A stretch of DNA of 64,000 bases from Methylocystis sp. (GTDB taxonomy: Bacteria > Pseudomonadota > Alphaproteobacteria > Rhizobiales > Beijerinckiaceae): assembly GCA_022843405.1 (NCBI GenBank), contig JALHNQ010000015.1:1-64000 (forward strand), written 5' to 3'. This document shows positions 56,226-64,000 of the stretch, one piece after another. Below the pieces are notes generated by a model. That model searched no databases and was not told the origin of the DNA. It was given only the letters and a program-made list of their open reading frames with translations. The position numbers and the translations under genes are program-made. The number at the start of each line of letters is the position of its first letter. Position 1 is the first letter of the stretch.

Positions 56226-56549
56226 GTGAGCACTTTCGACCAGCGCGAAGACTCCTTCGAAAAACGTTTTGTCCATGAAGAGGAGCTCCAGTTTCGCGCC
56301 GAGGCGCGCCGCAACAAGCTGCTCGGCCTGTGGGCGGCGGAAAAGCTGGGAAAAACTGACGCCGAGGCTCAGGCTTACGCCGATTCGCTCGTCGCGGCCG
56401 AGGTCGCCGCCGACGCCGATGAGCGGGTCGTGGCGCAGGTCAAGAAGGATTTCGAGGCGGCCGGAGTGAATCAATCCGAGCATCAGATCCGCCGCACCAT
56501 GGACGAGATGCTGGCCAAGGCGAAGGCGGAGATCAAGGCGGGCGAATAG
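56226..56549 (+). CDS. DUF1476 protein, ATP synthase zeta-type inhibitor
   Basis: 107 residues, helical and acidic: MSTFDQREDSFEKRFVHEEE, then RRNKLLGLWAAEKLG and a C-terminal helical bundle (RRTMDEMLAKAKAEIKAGE). This is the DUF1476 family, whose Paracoccus member is the zeta subunit that inhibits F1-ATPase with its N-terminal segment. The start GTG 56226 has AGGA five bases upstream. The gene usually sits near purC and purS in Rhizobiales; here it is close to purC but on the opposite strand. Confidence 0.85.
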   Translation: MSTFDQREDSFEKRFVHEEELQFRAEARRNKLLGLWAAEKLGKTDAEAQAYADSLVAAEVAADADERVVAQVKKDFEAAGVNQSEHQIRRTMDEMLAKAKAEIKAGE

Positions 56550-56594
56550 CCGCGTCTTACCGCGTTGTTTATTTTCTGCGGCGATAGTCGTGCG

Positions 56595-57581
56595 ATGCGC
56601 GATTTGTCCCTGAAACCGCCGCAGCAGAAGCCGCTGCCTGACGCGCCTTATTTTTCGGCTGCGCCGGCGATCGCCGAAGAAGCGGCGCTATGGCTGCGCT
56701 ATCTCGCCGGCGAACGGCGCGCCTCGCGCCATACCGTCGAGGCCTATGGCCGCGACCTTGCCGCCTTTCTCGCCTTTCTGACCGATCATCTCGGAGCGCG
56801 GCCCGGCGCCGCCGAACTCAAAGCCCTTCAGCCGGCGGACCTGCGCGCCTATCTCGCCAAGCGCCGACGCGACGGATTGGAGAGCCGCTCGCTGCTGCGG
56901 GCGCTCGCCTCCCTGCGCAATTTCCTGCGATTTCTGGAGAAAAAGGGCCTCGCCCGCACCGATGTTTTTGGCGCGGTGCGCCCGCCCAAGCGCCCGCACA
57001 GCCTGCCCAAGGCGCTCGCCGTGCCGGACGCCCGCGACATCGTCAATCCCGCGCAGCGGGCTGGCGAGGCGCGCGAACCCTGGGTCATCGCCCGTGACGC
57101 CGCCGTGCTGGCGCTGCTTTACGGGGCCGGTCTGCGGATTTCCGAGGCGCTGTCGATCGCAAGCGCCGAAGCGCCGGTCGGCGCCGCCGATCGGATCACG
57201 ATTTTGGGGAAGGGCGGCAAGACCCGGACCGTGCCGGTCATCACGCCGGTGCGCGCGGCCGTCGAGGCCTATCTCGCGCTCTGTCCCTACGACCTTGCCG
57301 ACGGGCCGCTGTTCGTGGGCGCACGCGGCGGCCCGCTGTCGCCGCGCATCATCCAACTCGCGGTCCAACGCTTGCGCGGGGCCCTCGGACTCCCCGAGAG
57401 CGCGACGCCGCATGCGCTGCGCCATTCCTTCGCGACGCATCTTCTCGGCCGCGGCGGCGATCTGCGCACGATCCAGGAATTGCTCGGCCACGCCTCGTTG
57501 TCGACAACGCAGATTTACACCGCCGTCGATAAGGCGCGGCTCCTCGACGCTTATCGTTCGGCGCATCCGCGCGCGGATTGA
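56595..57581 (+). CDS. xerC: tyrosine recombinase XerC
   Basis: Chromosome dimer resolvase acting at dif with XerD; 328 residues. The N-terminal SAM-like domain begins AALWLRYLAGERRASRHTVEAYGRDL. Catalytic residues: Arg in YGAGLRISEAL, Lys in GKGGKTRTVPV, HALRHSFATHLL, His in LLGHASLSTTQ and Tyr in IYTAVD. XerC rather than XerD by overall motif style; the distinction is moderately sure. It follows the DUF1476 gene by about 45 bp. Confidence 0.88.
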   Translation: MRDLSLKPPQQKPLPDAPYFSAAPAIAEEAALWLRYLAGERRASRHTVEAYGRDLAAFLAFLTDHLGARPGAAELKALQPADLRAYLAKRRRDGLESRSLLRALASLRNFLRFLEKKGLARTDVFGAVRPPKRPHSLPKALAVPDARDIVNPAQRAGEAREPWVIARDAAVLALLYGAGLRISEALSIASAEAPVGAADRITILGKGGKTRTVPVITPVRAAVEAYLALCPYDLADGPLFVGARGGPLSPRIIQLAVQRLRGALGLPESATPHALRHSFATHLLGRGGDLRTIQELLGHASLSTTQIYTAVDKARLLDAYRSAHPRAD

Positions 57582-57593
57582 AACAGGCGCGTC

Positions 57594-57616
57594 ATGCCCG
57601 CGCTTGTCGCGGGCAT
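57594..57616. repeat. ATGCCCGCG/CGCGGGCAT palindrome after xerC
   Basis: A nine-pair hairpin with loop CTTGT, 12 bp after the xerC stop. The sequence GTCATGCCCGCGCTTGTCGC is a common Rhizobiales intergenic repeat unit and may also stop transcription. Confidence 0.6.
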
Positions 57617-57716
57617 CCACTACGCCGCGGCCTCTCGTGCGGATAGCCGGGACAGACCCGGCCGTGACGGCCTATGATCGAAGCTCGCCCACTCTGGCGC
57701 ACGCACGGGAGTACGA

Positions 57717-58316
57717 ATGTTCGGCCGGGCGCTGATCGTCGCGCTGATCGCTTTTTTCGCCGGCGCCGGCCTTATGGCGCGCGCCGCCGCGCCGGACGTT
57801 TGCAAGGGCGACGCCTGCAAGGGCATTTTCGCGGTCGGCCCCTATCTCATGGGTTTTTTCGCGACCCAAACCTACGAAGAGGGAACGGCGCAGCGCTATT
57901 ACCGGGAAATCCCGAGTTTCGGACCGACCCATCTGAACATCGAGATCGCCGGGCGCGAGGACGATCCGACGCGTCCGCCGCAATTCGAGGACATCAAGGA
58001 CCTCGACATCGAGGCCCGGCTCTATTGGGCGAGAAACGACCTCAAGACGCCCGAACTTTTAAAAACCTATCGGGCGCATGGCGTCGCGTCGATCTCCTTC
58101 GACTATGATTTTTCCGAGGACGGCAAATATGTCGTCGCCGTGAGCATTCGGAAGCCGGATGGCGTGGCGCATGAAGGCGAACATATTTTCTTCGTCATCG
58201 CCGCGGCCGAGTCGGGCCTTCTCCTTGCCGTCGCCGCCGCGCTTTTCCTTCTCGGCTTCGCCGTCCTGGTCTGGCGGCTGAGAAAGCCGCTCACTCCACC
58301 GGCTCGACAGCGGTGA
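57717..58316 (+). CDS. hypothetical exported protein anchored by a C-terminal TM helix
   Basis: 199 residues. The N-terminal signal or anchor (ALIVALIAFFAGAGLMARA) is followed by a periplasmic region with a Cys pair (VCKGDACKG), YLMGFFATQTYEEGTAQRYY and a strand-rich domain, and ends with a TM helix (SGLLLAVAAALFLLGFAVLVW) and a short basic tail. No family recognised. The stop overlaps the convergent ribB gene by 26 bp. Confidence 0.65.
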   Translation: MFGRALIVALIAFFAGAGLMARAAAPDVCKGDACKGIFAVGPYLMGFFATQTYEEGTAQRYYREIPSFGPTHLNIEIAGREDDPTRPPQFEDIKDLDIEARLYWARNDLKTPELLKTYRAHGVASISFDYDFSEDGKYVVAVSIRKPDGVAHEGEHIFFVIAAAESGLLLAVAAALFLLGFAVLVWRLRKPLTPPARQR

Positions 58317-59424
58317 TCTCGATTCCGAAGCCCGAGAGGCCGACGAAAGCGCGCGGTCGCGCGGACGAGGAGCGCAGGCGGATCGACGACACGCCGAGAT
58401 CCTTCAAAATCTGCGCGCCGAGACCCACGTCCAGCCATTGCCGCTTGCGCGTTTCCTCCGCCCTTTCCTCCTCGTCCGCCTGGCGTCCGACGATATTCGC
58501 CGGCACGCCGGCCGCGCCGTCCCGCAGGTAGACGAGGACGCCGCGCCCTTCGCGGGCGAAACGCGCCAGCGTCTTCTTGATCGTCGGCGCGCCGCGCATC
58601 ACATCGGAGATGATGTCGGCGCGATGCAGGCGCGTCGGCACGTCGCGCCCATCGCCGATCGCGCCGAGAACGAAAGCGAAATGCTGCACGCTGTCGAAAG
58701 GCGTCACATAGGCGTGGCCGATCATCTCGCCGGCCTCCGTGGCGACGGGAAAGGTCGCAACGCGCTCGACGAGTTTCTCGCGCGCCTGCCGGAAGGCGAT
58801 GAGATCGGAGACCGACACGAGCTTGAGATCATGCGCGCGGGCGAATTGTTCGATCTGGCCGCCGGTCATCACCGTGCCGTCGTCATTGGCGAGTTCGCAG
58901 ATCACGCCGACCGGCGGCAGGCCGGCGAGCTTGCACAAATCCACCGCCGCTTCGGTATGTCCGGAGCGCATCAGCACCCCGCCGTCCTTGGCGATCAGCG
59001 GAAAGACATGGCCGGGCCGCACGAAATCGCTCGCCCCCATATTGCCGTTGGCGAGCGCGCGCACCGTATTGCAGCGCTGCTCGGCGGAAATGCCGGTGGT
59101 GAGGCCGTGGCGGGCGTCGACCGAAACGGTGAAGGCGGTGGCGAGCGGCGCGTCATTTTCCGCGACCATCGGCGCGAGATGGAGTCGGCGCGCCTCCTCG
59201 ATCGTCAGCGGGGCGCAGACGATTCCGCTGGTATGGCGGATGATGAAGGCCATCTTCTCCGGCGTGCAGAGCGATGCGGCGATGACGAGATCGCCTTCAT
59301 TTTCGCGATCGTCGTCATCGGTGACGACGACCATCTCGCCTCGGGCCACGGCCTCGACGGCTTCGGTGATGGAATGGGACAATGAGATCTCCGGGACGCG
59401 CCGCTTGCGGCGCTTGCTTCGCAT
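58291..59424 (-). CDS. ribB: 3,4-dihydroxy-2-butanone-4-phosphate synthase with degenerate GTP cyclohydrolase II domain
   Basis: Makes the four-carbon riboflavin precursor from ribulose 5-phosphate. Residues 1-215 are a complete DHBP synthase: VVTDDDDRENEGDL, SVDARHGLTTGISA and MRSGHTEAAVDLCKLAG. The remaining ~160 residues align with the RibA half of fused RibBA, but the zinc motif C-x(10)-C-x-C and the QEGRGIGL loop are absent (here LYLR-like VLVYLRDGAAG follows GRGV). GTP cyclohydrolase II activity is therefore not expected from this protein. ATG 59424 has AAGG upstream. ribA activity must come from elsewhere. Confidence 0.88.
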   Translation of the reverse strand: MRSKRRKRRVPEISLSHSITEAVEAVARGEMVVVTDDDDRENEGDLVIAASLCTPEKMAFIIRHTSGIVCAPLTIEEARRLHLAPMVAENDAPLATAFTVSVDARHGLTTGISAEQRCNTVRALANGNMGASDFVRPGHVFPLIAKDGGVLMRSGHTEAAVDLCKLAGLPPVGVICELANDDGTVMTGGQIEQFARAHDLKLVSVSDLIAFRQAREKLVERVATFPVATEAGEMIGHAYVTPFDSVQHFAFVLGAIGDGRDVPTRLHRADIISDVMRGAPTIKKTLARFAREGRGVLVYLRDGAAGVPANIVGRQADEEERAEETRKRQWLDVGLGAQILKDLGVSSIRLRSSSARPRAFVGLSGFGIEITAVEPVE

Positions 59425-59477
59425 ATCTAGCCTTGCCGCGACGCCGTTTCAAACGCCGGTTGCGCAGCTTTCGCAAT

Positions 59478-59580
59478 TGTCATTCCCGACGCGGGAAGCG
59501 CGATCGGGAATCCAGAGACACAAGCGCTTCTGACATTGCTCTGGATTCCCGGTCGGGCCTTTGGCCCGCCGGCAATGACA
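59478..59580. repeat. palindromic repeat, family B, second copy
   Basis: TGTCATTCCCGACGCG at the left, GGGAATCCAGAG and CTCTGGATTCCC inside, GGGCCTTTGGCCC hairpin, and CCGGCAATGACA at the right. Close match to 20749-20857. It lies between ribB and the divergent glycosidase-like gene. Confidence 0.8.
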
Positions 59581-59612
59581 ATACGCCAAGACGAGGAACA
59601 AAGGAGATTTGG

Positions 59613-60404
59613 TTGCCGGACGCGGAAGTGAACAAGCGCAGGATCGCGATTGACCTGACGATGCTGGCGATTGCTGCGGCGCTGGCGCTCTTTGCGCCGC
59701 CCGGGATCGCAGACGAAAAACCCTGCGCCGACCTCGAGGAGGGCGGCGCCAACTATACAGTCTGCGATTTCGATGCGCGCAAAAGCGACATTCGGCTTTT
59801 TTTGCGCGACGAGGCAGGCGAAACCTATGGCGACTTCTCTCGGCTCGCGAGCGAGCGCGCAAGCAAGGGCGAAACGCTCGTTTTCGCGATGAACGCCGGC
59901 ATGTATGCGGAGGACCGCACGCCGGTCGGACTTTATGTCGAAAACGGCAAAACGCTCAGGGACGCCAACACGCGCCCTGGCCCCGGCAATTTCCATATGA
60001 AGCCCAATGGCGTCTTCTGGGTTGATGGGCCGCGGGCCGGCGTCGCCGAGACGGCGCATTTCCTGAAAAGCCGGCAGCGCGTCGACTTCGCCACCCAATC
60101 AGGGCCGATGCTCGTCATCGGCGGACGCATTCATCCGCGCATTCACGAAGACGGCATGTCGCAGAAATTTCGCAACGGCGTCTGTGTTCAAGACGGTCAT
60201 GTCGCGCGCTTTGCGATCTCCAACCGGCCGGTGAATTTTTACGAATTCGCCCGGCTGTTTCGCGATCGCCTGCATTGCCAGGACGCGCTGTTTCTCGATG
60301 GCGGCGCGGCTTCGGGACTCTATGCGCCGTCGCTCTCGCGCCATGATCGTTTCTTGCCGGCGATGGGGCCGATCGTCGGCGTCGTCGAGAAGGCCAAGCC
60401 CTAA
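59613..60404 (+). CDS. phosphodiester glycosidase (NAGPA-like) exported protein
   Basis: 263 residues. TTG 59613 is supported by AAGGAG at 59601-59606; translation into the upstream repeat is rejected. An N-terminal signal (TMLAIAAALALFAPPGIA) precedes a NAGPA-fold domain with VFAMNAGMYAEDRTPVGLYV, NGVFWVD, TQSGPMLVIGG, GVCVQDG and LFLDGGAASGLYAPSL. The family includes human uncovering enzyme and bacterial phosphodiester glycosidases acting on envelope glycans; the exact substrate is unknown. Convergent with valS. Confidence 0.85.
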   Translation: MPDAEVNKRRIAIDLTMLAIAAALALFAPPGIADEKPCADLEEGGANYTVCDFDARKSDIRLFLRDEAGETYGDFSRLASERASKGETLVFAMNAGMYAEDRTPVGLYVENGKTLRDANTRPGPGNFHMKPNGVFWVDGPRAGVAETAHFLKSRQRVDFATQSGPMLVIGGRIHPRIHEDGMSQKFRNGVCVQDGHVARFAISNRPVNFYEFARLFRDRLHCQDALFLDGGAASGLYAPSLSRHDRFLPAMGPIVGVVEKAKP

Positions 60405-60412
60405 GACAAGCC

Positions 60413-63196
60413 TTAACTTAGACGCGCCGACGCGGCATTGAGCTTGTCGATGCGCGCCGCGGTCTCCTCGCGCCGTTCGCGGTGCTCATCGATCACCTCT
60501 TCGTCGGCCTTGGCGAGGAAACCTTCATTGGCGAGTTTGGCGTCGAGCTTCTTCAACTCGCCTTCGAGTTTGGCCGTCTCTTTCGCCAGCCGCGCCCGCT
60601 CGGCGTCAAGATCGATCACGCCTTCGAGCGGCATGGCGGCGACGCCGCCGCGCACGAGAATCTGCGCGGAAGATTTCGGCGCGGTATCAGCGAAGCCGAG
60701 GCGCGAGAGCCGCGCAAGCTTGCGGATCGTCTCTTCCCAGCGCGTCGCCCGCGCCTTCAGCGCCTCATCGGCGCCGATCAGCAGCAGTTCGGTCTCGCTC
60801 GTCAGATTCATTTCGGCGCGCAGCGAGCGCGCTTCCGAAATGACGTCGACGACCCAGCCGATTTCGCTCTCGGCTTCGGCGTCCTCCAAGCCTTCGAGCG
60901 ACGGCCAGGCGGCGAGTGCCAGCAGGCTCTCGCGTTTGGGTCCCTCGGCGCCCTTGATCGCCCAAAGCTCCTCGGTGAGGAAGGGCATGAAGGGATGCAG
61001 CAGCGCATAAATCTGGTCGAGAACGAAGGCGGTCGTCGCCCGCGTCTCATCCTTTTCCGCGCCGTCGGTGCCTTGCAGCAGCGGCTTCGCCAGCTCCACA
61101 TACCAGTCGCAGAAGACGCTCCAGACGAAGCGATATGCTGCGTTGGCCGCATCGTTGAAGCGATAGGCGTCGATCGCCGCGCTCACTTCCGCGACCGTGC
61201 GCGCCGCTTCGCCGACGATCCAGCGATTGAGCGTGATCTTATTGGCGCGTGGATCGTAATTTGCGACGCGCGCGCAGCCGTTGATCTCGGCGAAGCGCGA
61301 GGCGTTCCATAGCTTCGTCGCGAAATTGCGATAGCCTTCGACGCGGCTCGTCGCGAGCTTGATGTCGCGCCCCTGCGCCGCCATCGCCGCGAGGGTGAAG
61401 CGCAGCGCGTCGGCGCCATAATCGTCGATGAGATGCAGCGGGTCGATGACATTGCCCTTCGACTTCGACATCTTCGCGCCCTTCTCGTCTCGAACGAGCG
61501 CATGGATATAGACGTCGCGGAAGGGGACCTCGCCCATGAAGTGGAGGCCCATCATCATCATCCGGGCGACCCAGAAGAAGATGATGTCAAAGCCGGTGAC
61601 GAGCGTGTTCGTCGGATAGTAGCGCGCAAGCTCCGGCGTCTTCTCCGGCCAGCCGAGCGTCGAAAAGGGCCAGAGCGCGGAGGAAAACCAGGTGTCGAGC
61701 ACGTCTTCGTCGCGCCTTAAGAGCGAGGAGGTTGACCCAGCCGCGACCATGTCGTCGGCGGCTTCCTCCGACATGGTCCCGTCGGCGACATATTTGCGCA
61801 ACGCTGAAATAATGGCTTCTGCTTCAGTCTCCTCGACATAAATGTCTGTGGGATCGTTCTGGTGGTTCTGCCCATACCAGGCCGGGATGCGGTGACCCCA
61901 CCAGAGCTGACGCGACACGCACCAAGGCTGGATGTTTTCCAGCCAGTCGAAATAGGTCTTCTCCCAATTCTTCGGCACGAATTTCGTGCGGCCCTCGCGC
62001 ACCGCATTGAGCGCGGGCTGCGCAAGAGTTTTTGCGTCCACATACCATTGGTCGGTGAGACGCGGCTCGAGCACGGCGCCGGAACGGTCGCCATGCGGCA
62101 CCATATGTTTGTGATCGTCGACGCCGTCGAGCAGCTCTCGCGCTTCCATCATTTCGACGACGCGCTTGCGCGCCGCGAAGCGATCGAGGCCATCGAGCGC
62201 GGAGACGGTCGCGACGAGTTCTTCCGAAGGCTCCAAGCCTTCGTGAAATTCGGCGTTGGCCTTTAGCGTCATTTGCGCTTGCGCGTCGATCACATTGACG
62301 AGCCGCAGCCCGTGGCGCTTGCCGACCTCGAAATCGTTGAAGTCATGCGCGGGGGTAATTTTCACAGCGCCCGTGCCCTTCTCGGGATCGGAATAGTCGT
62401 CGGCGACGATGGGGATCAATCTGCCGACCAACGGCAATCGCACGCGCTTGCCGACCAGCGCTTTGTAGCGCTCGTCCTCGGGATGGACGACGACCGCCGT
62501 GTCGCCCAGCATCGTCTCCGGGCGCGTCGTGGCGACGACGATATAGTCGCCGGTCGCTTTGCCCGCGTCGTCGACGATCGGATATTTGAAGCGCCACAAA
62601 TGGCCCTTCACCTCGACCTGCTGCACTTCGAGATCGGAGATCGCCGTATGCAGCGCCGGGTCCCAATTGACGAGGCGCTTGTCCTTATAGAGCAGCCCCT
62701 CGCGATAGAGCTGCACGAAAACCTTCACCACCGCGCGGGACAATCCCTCGTCGAGCGTGAAGCGCTCGCGCGACCAGTCGCAAGAGGCGCCGAGGCGCTT
62801 CAACTGCTCGACAATTTTACCGCCCGACTCCGCCTTCCATTCCCAGACACGCTCGACGAATTTCTCGCGCCCGAGCGCGCGGCGATGCTCCTGGCGCTCC
62901 ATCAGCTGGCGCTCGACGACCATTTGCGTCGCGATGCCGGCGTGGTCGGTGCCGGGCTGCCACAGCACGTCGTCGCCCTTCATGCGGCGGTAGCGAACGA
63001 GAATGTCCTGCAGCGTATTGTTGAGTGCATGGCCCATATGCAGGCTGCCGGTGACGTTGGGCGGCGGAATGACGATGGAATAGGGGCTCGCCCCGGCGCG
63101 TTCGGGCCGCCCAGCCCGGAAGGCCTGCGCCTCCTCCCACGCGTCGCGGATGCGCGATTCAATCGAAGCGGGATCGAAGGTTTTTTCCATCGTCAT
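60413..63196 (-). CDS. valS: valine--tRNA ligase
   Basis: Class I synthetase with editing domain, about 927 residues from ATG 63196 (an ATG six bases further on is equally good). HIGH motif in [23 protein letters not shown] in [14 protein letters not shown], editing-domain [13 protein letters not shown], and a C-terminal coiled-coil arm (about the last 65 residues, rich in E, K and L) as usual for ValS. No ribosome-binding site is clear at either start. Confidence 0.95.
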   Translation of the reverse strand: MTMEKTFDPASIESRIRDAWEEAQAFRAGRPERAGASPYSIVIPPPNVTGSLHMGHALNNTLQDILVRYRRMKGDDVLWQPGTDHAGIATQMVVERQLMERQEHRRALGREKFVERVWEWKAESGGKIVEQLKRLGASCDWSRERFTLDEGLSRAVVKVFVQLYREGLLYKDKRLVNWDPALHTAISDLEVQQVEVKGHLWRFKYPIVDDAGKATGDYIVVATTRPETMLGDTAVVVHPEDERYKALVGKRVRLPLVGRLIPIVADDYSDPEKGTGAVKITPAHDFNDFEVGKRHGLRLVNVIDAQAQMTLKANAEFHEGLEPSEELVATVSALDGLDRFAARKRVVEMMEARELLDGVDDHKHMVPHGDRSGAVLEPRLTDQWYVDAKTLAQPALNAVREGRTKFVPKNWEKTYFDWLENIQPWCVSRQLWWGHRIPAWYGQNHQNDPTDIYVEETEAEAIISALRKYVADGTMSEEAADDMVAAGSTSSLLRRDEDVLDTWFSSALWPFSTLGWPEKTPELARYYPTNTLVTGFDIIFFWVARMMMMGLHFMGEVPFRDVYIHALVRDEKGAKMSKSKGNVIDPLHLIDDYGADALRFTLAAMAAQGRDIKLATSRVEGYRNFATKLWNASRFAEINGCARVANYDPRANKITLNRWIVGEAARTVAEVSAAIDAYRFNDAANAAYRFVWSVFCDWYVELAKPLLQGTDGAEKDETRATTAFVLDQIYALLHPFMPFLTEELWAIKGAEGPKRESLLALAAWPSLEGLEDAEAESEIGWVVDVISEARSLRAEMNLTSETELLLIGADEALKARATRWEETIRKLARLSRLGFADTAPKSSAQILVRGGVAAMPLEGVIDLDAERARLAKETAKLEGELKKLDAKLANEGFLAKADEEVIDEHRERREETAARIDKLNAASARLS

Positions 63197-63375
63197 CGGG
63201 GGCCAGTTGGAGGCAGGAAGGGCGCTGATTCCGCCCCGTTGCGGGGAGGGCGGACCCGGCAAGCCGGGCCGGGAGGGCTTCTATACGCAAAGAAATCCTG
63301 CGCGTCGAAGTCGCCGCTTTTTAAAATTTTACCCGTCCGGCGGGCTGGGGGCCGCTTCCCGGCCGGACGAGCCCG

Positions 63376-64000
63376 TCACCGCCGCGCGGCGAGCGGCACC
63401 ACATTGTGGAGTTGCGCGTCCGCGGTCTCAAAGAAACGCCGCAGATTGCGCGCCGCCTGGCGGATGCGCTGCTCGTTCTCGACCAGCGCGAGGCGCACGA
63501 AGCCCTCGCCATGCTCGCCGAAGCCTTCGCCCGGCGCGACCGCGAGTTCGGCCTTCTCGATCAGCAGTTTTGAGAATTCCAGCGTCGAAATGTTGCGGAA
63601 GCGCTCGGGCGCCGGCGCCCAGGCGAACATCGAGGCGCGCGGCGCCGGGATCGGCCAGCCCGCCTGCGCGAAGCTCTCGACCATTACGTCGCGCCGCCGC
63701 TTGTAGATCGCGCGCATCTCGCGCACGCAATCCTCCGAGCCGTTGAGCGCCGCCGCCGCCGCGACCTGCACCGGCGTGAAGGCGCCGTAGTCGAGATAGC
63801 TCTTGACCCGCGCCAGCGCCGACAGCAGCCGCTCATTGCCGACCGCGAAGCCGATGCGCCAGCCGGCCATCGAGAAGGTCTTCGACATCGAGGTGAATTC
63901 GACCGTCACGTCCAGCGCGCCCGGCACCTGCAGCACCGAGGGCGGCGGATGGTCATCGAAAAAGACTTCGGCATAGGCGAGGTCGGAGAGCACGAAAATC
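63376..64000 (-). CDS. class I/II PLP aminotransferase (partial, 5' end outside window)
   Basis: The last ~208 residues of a fold-type I aminotransferase of the AlaC/LL-diaminopimelate aminotransferase group. The PLP-binding lysine is in FTSMSKTFSMAGWRIGFAVG; GFGEHGEGFVRLALVENEQR is the usual C-terminal Arg-containing block that binds the substrate carboxylate. The frame is open to the window edge, so the start is missing. It lies upstream of valS on the same strand with 180 bp between. Alanine versus diaminopimelate specificity cannot be told from this half. Confidence 0.85.
   Translation of the reverse strand, partial: IFVLSDLAYAEVFFDDHPPPSVLQVPGALDVTVEFTSMSKTFSMAGWRIGFAVGNERLLSALARVKSYLDYGAFTPVQVAAAAALNGSEDCVREMRAIYKRRRDVMVESFAQAGWPIPAPRASMFAWAPAPERFRNISTLEFSKLLIEKAELAVAPGEGFGEHGEGFVRLALVENEQRIRQAARNLRRFFETADAQLHNVVPLAARR

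Noticed and set aside
59425-59477. FMN riboswitch in front of ribB
   Set aside because: The leader before ribB is short and followed by a family-B repeat; no riboswitch-like conserved blocks are visible.

Overview
The window is chromosomal DNA from a GC-rich alphaproteobacterium. The gene sets and gene order are typical of the Rhizobiales (Hyphomicrobiales): hslVU next to hisB-DUF2628-hisH-hisA-hisF-hisE-coaA, ccmI-ccmE-ccmF-ccmH, purC/purS/purQ, DivK, a DUF1476 (ATPase zeta-type inhibitor) gene, and DUF4167 and DUF2794 genes. A Methylocystis/Methylosinus-like host is a guess from overall protein flavour; nothing in the window proves it.

Layout. 1-2565: a transposase tail, a DUF2778/Tlde1-type L,D-transpeptidase-like protein and a sulfite dehydrogenase pair (sorAB). 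2580-8392: a compact, visibly AT-richer integrative element of about 5.8 kb in the 3' half of a tRNA-Ala(GGC) gene. It is bounded by a perfect 50-bp direct repeat and carries a tyrosine integrase, a strong promoter, four tightly packed genes ending in an SF2-helicase-like ATPase, a 0.7-kb non-coding block with six CTATAGG motifs, and a two-TM protein with a four-cysteine tail. 8543-13166: divK and the glycolate oxidase operon glcDEF. 13163-17147: trpS, hslVU and a secreted UbiC-like protein. 17504-22234: histidine genes and coaA. 22286-34346: CPA1 antiporter, clpB, small membrane and MOSC proteins, DUF4167, prmC, htpG, DUF2794, D-amino-acid dehydrogenase. 34553-42007: purB, a DUF2721 protein, a COG4637-like ATPase, and the cytochrome c maturation genes ccmI, E, F, H. 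42088-47105: zinc-finger protein, FAD monooxygenase, a Gly/Trp-rich secreted protein, an OmpR-like regulator, a YkuD protein, a YggS-type PLP protein, an HdeD-like protein. 47249-55234: leuS-lptE-holA, purine genes, a PerM-like protein. 55620-64000: small secreted protein, DUF1476, xerC, ribB, a phosphodiester glycosidase-like protein, valS and a partial aminotransferase.

The chromosome is seeded with several families of palindromic intergenic repeats. In two places (ccmH and lptE) a repeat lies between the expected gene start and the signal sequence and keeps an open frame, so it may be translated as an N-terminal extension.

The most unusual region is the tRNA-Ala element. It has no capsid, conjugation or recognisable defence genes. 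It combines an integrase, a helicase-like ATPase with a C-terminal helix-turn-helix, and an iteron-like non-coding region, and the same TATAGG core recurs in an inverted repeat at the start of its main operon. It looks like a minimal replicating or satellite-like element; that reading is inference. Beside its right end, the first 21 bases of the tRNA are repeated in inverted orientation, so that flipping the intervening segment would still give an intact tRNA.
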